Below are positions 1 through 11,100 of a DNA stretch of 64,000 bases, piece after piece (position 1 is the first letter of the stretch; each line of letters opens with the position of its first letter). The stretch is from Kuschelorhynchus macadamiae (taxonomy: Eukaryota; Arthropoda; Insecta; Coleoptera; Curculionidae): assembly GCA_030620095.1 (NCBI GenBank), contig JAUTXW010002182.1:186001-250000 (forward strand), read 5' to 3'. The notes under the pieces are model-generated. The model saw nothing but the letters and a program-made list of their open reading frames with translations. It was not told where the DNA came from and did no database searches. The position numbers and the translations under genes are program-made.

Positions 1-94
1 AGAAATGTTATTGAAACAATAAAAAAATCATGTAAACTGCAGTACAACTCTCTCACGAACTTGCAGGAAAATCTGGCTTAGTGTTTTATATATA

Positions 95-158
<64 letters not shown>
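1..158. repeat. AT-rich flank and (TA)n microsatellite
   Basis: No gene is visible. A TA dinucleotide run occupies about 90-158. The mariner-like element that follows starts immediately after a TA, so the run supplied its target. A matching TA run (2414-2466) lies on the other side of the element. Confidence 0.8.
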
Positions 159-774
159 CAGGGTGTCCGGGAAAATGTGGGAGATCTCTCGGACTCAGAT
201 AGAACATTAAAAAATAAGATGATAAGTTCCCATAAATTTTTTTCCTAGCGGCCCTCCCTAGGGAGATACGGCCCCCTAAAGAACCCCACTGGAAATCGGT
301 TTTTCTAGAATAACTTTTAAACGACTCAATATAATTTAACGAAAATTTAATATGATAGACAGTAGTAAGGACCTCTCAAAATACTCCCTTAAAACATAAT
401 TAGCTTGTTTAGTTTACCAGGGACGGACTAGATTGTACATTTTAACGCTCAAATTTTTAACACCCTGTATGATAAGGAGTTAAAAAAAATAAATTTGGAT
501 ACCTTGAACATTAAGCTAAAGAAAAGGTACTCTTGTTCATTGTCGATAAAATGAACCGTTTTCGAGAAAAAAAATAATAAAAGTATTAATGTTTTATTAT
601 TGTTTATTTATCAGTATTAAAGAATGCACTTTTTTACAAACGTTACTATGGTACGAAATAAATAATCTCGCATTGACGTGTGCATTTGAAATCTTCTTGA
701 CACGTTGATCTTTTTGTACCTACTTCGATATTAATTTATTAAATTTTGAATACCTTGGTAAATTTAATTCGATA

Positions 775-1919
775 ATGGAATACACATTTAGTGAGTATGC
801 AGATATGCATCTTATGTACGGACTTGCATCTTGCAATGCTTATGAAGCAAGAAGGTTGTATGGAGAAAGATATCCTAATCGCAATATTCCAAATGAGAAA
901 ACATTTCAGCGAACTGACCAACGTCTAAGAGAAACTGGTGGGCAATTCTCAATTAATAAGGTAACATTATTGACGTTCATTAATTATTTTTAGGAAGTTT
1001 TGGGAAAAGGAGTACTGATGCTGGTGTGAGGAGAACAGTACGTACGGTGCAATTGGAGGAAGATATTTTGGATACTGTAGCTGATACTCCCTCAATAAGC
1101 ACTCGAATATTAGCCGCGCAGCTTCATGTGTCAAAAAGTACAGTTGCTGAAGTACTTAAAGAACAGTTGTTATACCCTTATCATCTGCAAAAAGTGCATC
1201 AACTACTTCCTGAAGATTTTCCTCGAAGAATCCAGTTCGCAAACTGGTTGTTAGATCAACAACGAACAAACCCAAACTTCATTAGCATTATTCTTTTTAC
1301 CGATGAAGCAGGATTTACCAAAGATGGTATTGTAAATTTACATAACTCGCATGTATGGGCTGATGAAAACCCTCATGCCACTGTCGTTCATCATCATCAA
1401 CATCAGTTTCAATCCATTAATGTTTGGGCAGGAATAATCGGCAATTTTTTCATTGGACCATGCGTATTACCGGCACGATTGAATGGTGAACTTTATTTAG
1501 AGTTCCTTCAGAACGCTTTTCTAGATTCAATAGAGCATTTGCCACTTGAAACCCGCCAAAGGATGCATTTTATGCATGATGGAGCCCCACCCCATTTTAG
1601 CGTTGCTGTACGGGACCACCTAAATAACGTCTATGGAAACCGTTGGATAGGCAGAGGAGGTCCCATTGCCTGGCCTCCACGGTCTCCCGACCTAACGCCA
1701 ATGGATTTCTACCTGTGGGGTCATCTCAAAACCTTGGTGTATTCCTCTCCGGTTGCTACTAGGGAGGAACTTTTACAGAGAATCACGTTTCATGGCGATA
1801 TGATAAGGAACAATGCTGGGTTGTTGTGGCGAGTACAGCAGTCCTCTATTCGTCGTGCCCGCGAGTGCATCACAAATCACGGAGCACATGTTGAACCCAC
1901 TTATGAAGTTTTTAATTGA
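775..1919 (+). CDS. Mariner-like transposase, two exons, apparently intact
   Basis: Catalyses cut-and-paste of the surrounding element. Exon 1 is 775-937 (ATG, then an N-terminal DUF4817-type helix-turn-helix with EARRLYGERYPNR). A 56-bp GT/AG intron is inferred at 938-993, and exon 2 is 994-1919. Splicing there restores RETG-SFGKR without a stop; the reading frame through 961 would not join in phase. The product is 362 residues. Catalytic motifs: ILFTDEAGF (first D), HDGAPPH (second D) and SPDLTPMDF (third D), with 41 residues between the second and third aspartates. The end is NHGAHVEPTYEVFN then TGA. Similar transposases in this window are broken; this one shows no stop. The intron is predicted, not proven. 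Confidence 0.85.
938..993 (+). other. Predicted transposase intron
   Basis: The donor GT at 938-939 and acceptor TTTTTAG ending at 993 give 56 bp, a normal minimal insect intron. It is the only GT/AG pair I found here that joins the DUF4817 exon to the catalytic exon in frame. Confidence 0.7.
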
Positions 1920-2410
1920 CTTTTTTCTATTTAGCGTATTAGGTTGTTCAGGATCAAAACATATTTAATACTCCCAAAGTTGTATTCTTTTATTATTTAT
2001 TTTTCTCGAAAACGGTTCATTTTATCGACAATGAACAAGAGCACTTTTTCTTTAGCTTAATGTTCAAGGTATCCAAATTTATTTTTTTTAACTCCTTATC
2101 ATACAGGGTGTTAAAAATTTGAGCGTTAAAATGTACAATCTAGTCCGTCCCTGGTAAACTAAACAAGCTAATTATGTTTTAGGGGAAGCATTTTGAGAGG
2201 TCCTTACTACTGTTTATCATATTAAATTTTCGTTAAATTATATTGAGTCGTTTAAAAGTTATTCTAGAAAAACCGATTTCCAGTGGGGTCCTTTAGGGGG
2301 CCGTATCTCCGTAGGGAGGGCCGCTAGGAAAAAAATTTATGGGAACTTGTCATCTTATTTTTTAATGTTCTATCTGAATCCGAGAGATCTCCCACATTTT
2401 CCCGGACACC

Positions 2411-2413
<3 letters not shown>

Positions 2414-2469
<56 letters not shown>

Positions 2470-2759
2470 AATACGCATTAACTTCAAACAAAAAAAGTAT
2501 ATCTATATCGCAGGAAAATTGTTACAATTTTATGGACAAAGCGAAATTTACCTTAAAACCAAAACAATGAAAAAACGAAATATTGATAAAAAAAATCGTA
2601 TTTTTCGATAGGTCAATGCAAATACATCAATTGTAAATATAACATTCGTTATGTTCGTAAAAATGCCGTAAAGCGGTTAATGAATCCAGGTGATCTAACA
2701 AAAGGAAATTTGTTATCGTTATACAAGCAAAATAAGTGAAGTTAAACAAAAAGTGTACT
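2414..2759. repeat. (TA)n run, then unassigned AT-rich DNA
   Basis: A TA microsatellite covers 2414-2466. The rest has no recognisable coding or repeat ends. Confidence 0.6.
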
Positions 2760-2960
2760 GCCTAAGCAGCTAAGTAAGCCTCCACAAAGATGTTCGCCAC
2801 CACTGCAGATAGCGAAGATCTTATGGCAGCGCACGAGGTTTGCTCGTAAAAGGTTCCTTAAAGAATGAAATATGTGGACGTTAAGCATCGTATTATCAAC
2901 CACTGTCGTATTATAAATATTCCTTCTGAGAGACGCTTTGAGACGATAAAAATTCAAATT
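2760..2960 (-). pseudogene. Ancient Penelope-like reverse transcriptase fragment
   Basis: Read on the minus strand, this decodes GTFYEQTS then SSLSAVVANIFVEAY. That matches the RT block GTFYEQTSGAAMGSPLSPVVAN seen in the better copies at 10.3, 18.6 and 50.0 kb. The surrounding frame is corrupted. It is an old remnant of the same family, truncated at both ends. Confidence 0.65.
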
Positions 2961-3108
2961 TCCAGGTTTTTATTTCAAAACATTAAAAAAAAACTGAGTA
3001 AAATAGCCTTTATCACGGTTTAAAAAAATTAATTGCCTAATTAACTCCAGTCGTGAAAGATTTTGTATTATGTTAACATAAATTGTGGTACAAAGTTAAT
3101 TGTATTAC

Positions 3109-3197
3109 CTTTCCTTTCAAATTATTGGCTCTAGGCATTCCAGAAATAAACCAATCCTCATTAGTTCTCGGATTCCTAGCGTGGTTCACTGAATATC
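3109..3197 (-). CDS. Integrin alpha exon 8 (blade 4)
   Basis: The acceptor is TTTGTTTTAG and the donor GTAATA; 89 nt, leaving in phase 0. It encodes YSVNHARNPRTNED then WFISGMPRANNLKGK. This is the last exon visible; none was found between here and position 1. Confidence 0.87.
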
Positions 3198-6100
3198 CTA
3201 AAACAAAAATTTATAGAATGGCTTTTACCGTAAACTTTGTGTTCCACCTCGTATATATAATACAGTTTTTACAGTGAGAACATAAAGACCTCGCCCACCG
3301 TCTAAGTTTTGAACCGTTCGGTATATTGCAACGAAATTTGGAACGATAATATATTTTATCTACGATCGTGAGATAAGAAGCCATTACAGCTCTGATTTTA
3401 GTTAGGTTAGATTAGGTTAAAAAATGGGTAAATTCGCATTTACCTAGAAATTCACTCGAACACAATTTCCAAGGACTGCTCAAATGCCAAAATATTGTAC
3501 ACCATAATTATTATATTATTATAGGTATTTAACAGTATTTAAAAACATTTGAAAGTATTTAAAACTTATCAAAAGTGTTAAATTATATTTGATATATTTA
3601 ATGGATATTTAAAATTACGATATAATATTGAGAACCCTAATCCATACATTCTTTAATAAATTCACCATTAGTAAAAGGTTTTGATTTCAAAGCTATTTTT
3701 TCTGATATAATATAGGTAACCTTCACGGTTGCTTCATTTTCAATGTTCAGATTTTGAAAACTATCTTCCTGTCGTTGAAGCTGAGTTTTTACAGCTCTCA
3801 CTTTATCTTGCCGTAGTTGTCCTTTGAATGACCGCGTCAACTTTGAATTTCTCGAAATTTCGACCAGCTACGGGACTGGACTAGCAGATCCCTCTAGTAG
3901 TGATAATGTCTAGAATCATTAGAAAGATTCAATAGACATGCAACGCCATCTAGTGGCCTTGTGGGTAGTCGTGATCGCGAGTTCACAGAGCGGATTTCTT
4001 TTAACTAGGTGGCGCTAGCGTCCAATTAGAACGCGAGCCGCGGGTTGAAGACCCTTGGACTAAACTATAGGCAAACGGTTCAGTGCATACAAATTATACA
4101 GCAATAAAATGAACAGCTTATCTACATACCAAAATAACTGCCTCTTTCCGTAAGATTGGGAATATCCTTCGACAAGACGGTCACCGACTGCTTGTTTCGA
4201 CTTTTTTCGAACTTTTTGATTGAAAATAATATATTTCCTCCTGGAATAATTAAAGCTATTTTAGTAGTAAATAAAATACTGTTACAGGTTCTAGTGTAGC
4301 TAATTTTAGTCAAAAATGGTCTTATACGGCGTGTGACGCATTGTTGCCAAGTTTACCTGTTATAAATGTATTTTTTTAAAATTGAATAACCTATATTATA
4401 TTTAGGCTCTTTAGAATTTGCGAAAAATTCTCAATACTTTTTATTAAGAACACTTTTTATGAAAATCAACAAGAGTAAGTATTACCTTTTATTAAAACAC
4501 AGGGTGTCCAACTGGGACAATGAAAAGGAAAAAGAGGTAAAACAGGGACTCTGAAAACAATCTTTTAAATGACATTTTATGGGTAAAGAAGTTTTAACAA
4601 TAATAAAATATCTGTTAGAAAAATCGCCCAAGTCTTAAACATGCGAAAGAGAAGGTACATAATCTTTTAAAAGTAATTAAGTTTAAAGCGTATAAGATAC
4701 AAACTTATCAAAAAATTGAATTTGTGAGACATTATTAGATTTGTTTAGAAATCAACGGGATGCAATTCTAATAATGTCAGATGAAGCAACGTTTTACCTA
4801 AGAGTAAACAAACAAAACTGCAGGATTTGGGGTGACGAAAATCCAAGAGCTTACAACGAGTTTGAAAGAGATGCCCTGGTGTGCGTCAAAAACAAAAATT
4901 TATGAACCCTTTTTTTCCAAGAGAAAACTGTATCTGGAAACAATTATACAGATAGATATATTAGGTTTTTTTGTACCCCTAACTGGAAGAAGAAGGAATA
5001 CTGCATGATGTATATTTCCAACAAGATGGTGCCTCAACTCACTTTTACTTAATAGCAAGGAATTCATTAAACACAACTGGATAGTTCGAGCTCACCCCAT
5101 CGAGTGGGCTCTCTATTCTCCTGATTTAACAATACCTGATTTTTTTAAAATTTAAATGAACTCAAAAAGAACGTAATTAACATTTTTAATACAATTACCG
5201 CAGAAATGCTACAAAATGCTTTTGCCAATTTTATTTTTCGCTTACGTACATGTATTGAAGAAAATGGAGGTCATATTCAGCAGTTAATGTAATAGTTTAT
5301 TAATTAGTGCGTTTGTTCTGCTGTATCTAATAAAATTAATGTTGATTAGCTGTTGTTGTTTCTGTTATTTTTTGTTTTGAAGGGTTATAAAAAATTATAC
5401 GGTTTTAGAAAGAGGAAGGATCAGGCTTTTAAATGAGTGTTAGAGATACAGGATGTTCCATTTGGAACAAGCACTTAATCTGCGTTGGAAAAAACTTTTT
5501 GTTTTTCGCTATTTTCAGAAAATTATTGACACTTGGCAACAACGCAGTCAGGAACTTGAAGCAATTCTAAGAAATTCGGGGAAAACCGCATCTTAATATC
5601 CTTACTCGTGTTTGAGTTATAACCTATTAAAAAGTGATACTTTATAGATGGACACCATGTACTTCCTTGGACACAAAAAGGTTGCCTGATATGTTTGACA
5701 ATAACGCTTTTTTTGATTTTCAAAAGTGGATCGTTTAACTGAAGTATCCTAACAGAAATCCAATAACTAAATATACACTAAGTAAAATTAACATTTAAAT
5801 TTCACGTTTTTGTACTCTTTTTAAAAACACGCTGTATAGGACTATTTTATATTTAAACAAATTCTAATTAAAATAATCAAAAATATCACCTATTCTCTGT
5901 CAAACAGTTTTTTTTTCTTTGAGAAGAAATTTAAAAAATTATGTCAGCTCCCATTTTTGTATGTTCACTTCGAGCATGCTAATCTCATCATTATGCAAAA
6001 CTCTATTTCGAAGGAGAACTTACCGATGTATTCCCTAAAGCCAGGCAATCCAGTCAACACCCTGTCCTATAATAGTAAACATTTATATATAATATTAATC

Positions 6101-8085
6101 TGTTCCACCAGAATAACGAATACGTCCAAATTGACAATGGTAAATTAATTTTTAAGTTTTTGAAGCATTGAGATAATATATACAGTGACCGTCTAAAGTC
6201 CGTTTCCCCCCTACTAATTTTTGAGCCAACTCGTATATCGCAACGAAATTTGGAGGGCTTAAATAGGAGATGAAAAGCTATTTTTTTATGAAAAAATGAT
6301 AGCTAAAAGTTATAAAATGGCGGCTACGCGCCATCTTGAATTAATATTTTAAATACAACACCCCGCATATTATTTCGTTTTCAAAATCTGCTCATTATTC
6401 TTAACATTTTTCTCTAATACACTTTATTCCTAAATGTAATTATTTTCGAAATAATGACGTTTGAAAATTGAAAATCCGGTTTAAAATGAAGTAATGGTTT
6501 TAGTCACTTTCGATAAAAAAATCTGCTAACTAAATTTTTTAATTAATTTATAGTTAAATCTTTTAATGAATTCGACTAATAAGGGGCGTAAAGACGGTAT
6601 TTTAAGGATAAACAGTACCACTTACCGGAAAATCTTGAAGGTTACGAATTTATTATGTAAATTCACAAGGAAAACAAATTAGTTGGTAAAAAAATATTTT
6701 ATTTATTTTTGAATAACATTTATTTAACCCCAACAATAATTATTTTATCAAGTGTTCGATGTGGCCCCCTCCCAAATCTTGACAATAAAGTGCCCTATTA
6801 TGAATAACTTCTCTCACGTGGATGAAAGTCTGTTCATCTATTTCTTCGCATGCTTCTTTTATTCTGCGTTCCAACTCTTCTATTATTTGACATTCAGTGG
6901 CGTAAATTTTTAACTTCAGATATCCCCAAAGGAAAAAAATCTAGAGGGGTAAGATCCGGAGATCTTGGTGGCCATTCTGTACTTCCCCTGCGACCTATCC
7001 ATCGCCCAGGAAAGTTTGTATCGAGAAACTCTCTAGCCATGCGATAGAAATTGCTCCGTCCTGCTGAAATATGATTTCACGATTTTCAAACTCTTCCTGA
7101 TTGTTTAATACAATTTGTCTAATTCGAGGTTCAATTTTAGTTTCTAAAAGATTTCTGTAAAGATCTCCTGTAAGATTGCCTCTGATGAAAATCGGTCCAG
7201 CAACGTGGTTGCCCAAAATCCCCTCCCAAACATTAACTTTTTCAGGAAACCGGGTATGCCCTTCTCTAAAAATATTATCGTATCGTACCAGTATCGTACG
7301 TTCTGTTTGTTGACTTTTCCATTAAGGAAAAACGTGCATTCATCTGAGAAACATACACGTTTTAGGAAGGATCGTTCTCCTTCAATTTTTCTTGTTAACC
7401 ACTCACAAAATTCAACCCTCCGGTCTGGATCATCCTCCGTGAGAGCATGCAGGATTTTCATTTTATAGGGATGAAATTTTTCATTTTTTAGGACTCTTTG
7501 GACACTTTTCGAACTTACTTCGCAGGATTCAGCAACTGTAGACGTCGACTGAAGGATTAATTACCATTTCAGGAACAATTTCAATTTTTTTTCTTCTGAA
7601 AGAGGTGGTCTTCCTGATTTTGGAGCATCTTTCATCGTACCAGTTGCTTGGAGCTTATTTAAAAGTTTGCGCAAATATGACCGCGAAATAGGGTTTCAAA
7701 GAATCTATCGTTAAACATACGGACTGCTAGATGAAAATTTCTTCCAGCTTCTCCAAAAATCAAAACTGCTTCAAATTTATCGTGTAAATTGCGAGCCATG
7801 GTCACACTTTTCATAAAATAATTAAGATGCCCAATGGACTATTTGACAGTTAGTTATCAAGATGTTACCGCGACAACGATTTTGTTTCCAACGCAAACTT
7901 GACCGTATTTTTAATTCAATTTGAAATGACCAAAATGTCAATTTTCAAACGTCATTATTTCGAAAGCAATTACATTTAGGAATAAAGTGTATTAAAGAAA
8001 AATGTTAAGAATAATGAGCAGATTTTGAAAATGGATTAATATGAAGGGTGTTGTATTTAAAATATATCAAGATGGCGCGTAGCCG

Positions 8086-8140
<55 letters not shown>

Positions 8141-11100
8141 TATATATATTTAGACGGTATATATATATATAAGTTGAGTCATTTATTTTAAATTCGTAAC
8201 AAGAAGTTAATTTACAAAAAAACACTTACGTAAAAGCTGCAAAATAAAGAAGTTACTTAAAATTTAAAAAAAATTATCACAGACCTGATTTTTGATACTC
8301 TCGTCCACTGCGTTGTGTGTTGCAAATAAAGAAGTTATTAAAATTTGAAATACTTAAAACTTTATCATAGACCTGACTTTTGATATTCGCGACTACTGCG
8401 TTGTGAACAGATAAGGTACAAGTTTTTGTTTATTACTGATACTAGGTAATTTTTTTATTGTATTCGATCTTCAGTTCAGCCAGATTTCATTAAAATGGCG
8501 CGTGGTACATTTTAGATTGTGGATTTGTACGAATAAAATGGCATACGTTTATGACAACAATGAACTAGTGGACATTATCCTAACTTACGGAGAGTGTCAA
8601 CAAAATGCAGCTGCAGCGTGTCGTTTGTATGCCGAAAGGTTTCCATTAAGAACCCCCCCAGCTCCGCGAATGTTTATAAATTTAGTTATAAGACCTCGTG
8701 ACACAGGGTATTTAAAGCTACAAAGTAGGTTGCCCTGGAAGACCTCCTCCACGCGATATGGTAGATATTGGGGACGATATCTTAGACACTGTCGAAAACG
8801 ACCTAACAGCGAACACTAAGTCTATTGTAGCACAATTGTGTCAGTGGCTTTTACATCAACACAACTTCAATGAAAATTTTACCAAACTTATTTTGGCTAC
8901 CGATGATGCTACATTTGGAAAAATGGAGTAAATAATTTTCACAATAGCCATCTTTGGGCCATACAAAACCCGCATGCTGTGAAGAGAACCCATAAAATCC
9001 CGCCTGAATCTCTTCGAGCTCATTCAGTATTAAGATCTCGTAGAGTAAAGATCCCTGAAGACGCCTCGTGCAATCTAAGTCGAAACGTCGGATAGTAATT
9101 CCGATTTGACACGGTCTAATCCCAAGAACCATGATTTCTTAATTGACCAAAGCCGTGAAAGCTTCCGTTCTATGTTAGGTAATCTCTATGGGGAGGAAAC
9201 CAAGAACGATGCCAAAACTTTTGGCGATCTCCGGAATAGCAAGAAGAAGTTACTCTGCCAGTTGGCCTTTCTCCTTAGATGCCGAGATGAAGATGTAGTA
9301 CCGAAATCGCTACAGGTGAGATATCACATTATTTCTAGGACTGCTAAGAATATTTATAAGCGTGCTAGCAATGCATTACAAATGCCCGGAAACTATTAGA
9401 AATTCATCTGAATTTAGCTTCTAGACTAGAAAGAACTACATTTATAACTTTGGACAACATTACCAACGCACAGGCAGAAAAAATCCATCAAGAAGTTACA
9501 CTTAAGCAAGAAAAGAAATTTGAAGCCCTCCTGAATGAGAAAAAATCCATTGAAACTTCCGCAGAACACAGTTATCAACCTGTCATCGAAGCCGTTATCC
9601 GAAGCAGAACTTTCCGTCCTTTCCAAGGGCCAAAACTGCGCAATAGCACCGAGTAGCATTCCCGTAGAAGACATAGTATCTTCTGTTGAAGCAGCAATCA
9701 GTAGATTACCAGCGGTAAGCCGATGTAGTCAGATATGAGACAGCGAAGATCATTAAAAACTCAAAACCACCGAAGTCGAACTTCTCCGCAGCCGAAAAAA
9801 CAGCAATGAAGACCTTAAACGGAGACGCAAACATTCTGGTACTTCCAGCAGATAAAGGCAACGCCACAGTCGTCATGGACAGAACAGAATATATGGAAAA
9901 GGTTACTCAACTTTTGGACAACAGCACCTATAAGGTTATGCAGGCAGACCCCACAAGTAGAATAGAAAGACGCATTAGCAATTTGATCAACACATCCAGT
10001 CTACCACCAGCGGAGAAATAGACTCGCCCACATACAAATTACGTAAATCATTTACTGGAAAAACAGATCCTTTTATTTAAAACTCTGCACATTTCGTGGA
10101 AAAACTTAAGACAATCCAGTTGGATCCCAAAGATATTTTGGTCAGTTTCGATGTAGAATCACTTTACACAAATGTTCCTGTCAACGACTCAATTTCCATT
10201 ATATCAGACATACTGGATAATAATAATCTTGATAAGAACTTAATAGACCTAGTGAAAGCTTGTCTTACATCTACTTATTTAATTTTTCAAGGAACTTTTT
10301 ATGAACAAACTTCAGGGGCAGCTATGGGATCTCCTCTATCACCTGTGGTAGCGAATCTTTATGGAAGCCTTTGAGGATATTGCTCTAACATCCGCTCCAC
10401 TAAAACCGAAGCACTGGTTTAGATATGTAGATGATACTTTTGTTGTTTGGCCTCATGGACAGGATAATCTCCTTATATTTCTGGACTACTTTAATCAGCA
10501 ACATCATAATATCAAGTTCACGATGGAAATTGAATCTAATGGAACAATTCCCTTTCTAGATGTGTATGTTTTCAAAGGAAGGAAAATGGTACATTAGGAC
10601 ATTCTGTGTATAGAAAACCGACGCATACAATAGATACTTAAATGCAAATTCTCATCACAAAAGAAGTCGGTTATTAGCTCACTAGTATTCAGAGCTATTT
10701 CGATTTCTGATCAAGATTCTTTAACATCGGAAACATCGAAACTGACCGAAGCTCTCAGAGGGAATGGCTATTGCACTGAAGATATTACGCGTTCAATCAA
10801 AAGATATAGTAAACCAACTCTGCCAAAGGAGAATGATAAAGAGCCACCAAAGGTAGTGTTGTTCTTCCCTACATACATGGCACTACAGACAAAATAGGAT
10901 GATTACTTCGGCGGTCCAACATACGTACAATCTTCAATACGCATCAGAAGATTGGACAATGCTTACGATCCCCGAAAGATCTTGTACCTTTCCAACCAGA
11001 AGGAGTATGTAAAATTCCTTGCTCCTGTGGAGAAGTGTATGTGGGAGAAACAGGACGCTCAATATAAACTAGACTTAAGGAACATGAACGATGTATTAAA

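Larger units (their letters stand above)
159..2413 (+). mobile_element. Complete mariner-like DNA transposon (DD41D type)
   Basis: The ends are CAGGGTGTCCGGG at 159 and its reverse complement at 2413, flanked by TA on both sides. The terminal inverted repeats are about 430 bp (159-590 and 1985-2413) and almost identical by eye, which suggests recent activity. Each TIR also holds an inner TA-flanked module that runs from a CCAGGGAC end to a CACCCTGTA end (about 417-466 and 2106-2155). The interior carries a single transposase with an apparently open, spliced reading frame. This is the best-preserved element in the window and a candidate autonomous copy. Confidence 0.9.
6183..8172 (-). mobile_element. 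Mariner-like element with damaged right end
   Basis: The left end follows a TA with CAGTGACCGTCTAAAG. Matching inverted arms lie at 6312-6475 and 7935-8087; they share 'ggcggctacgcgccatctt' and 'aaaatctgctcattattctt' in reverse. The outer part of the right arm is broken by a TA microsatellite (8088-8172) that still contains 'ttagacggt'. The element encodes a minus-strand transposase remnant. Confidence 0.7.

Noticed and set aside
7205..7468. 87-codon plus ORF
   Set aside because: Antisense of the mariner transposase on the minus strand.
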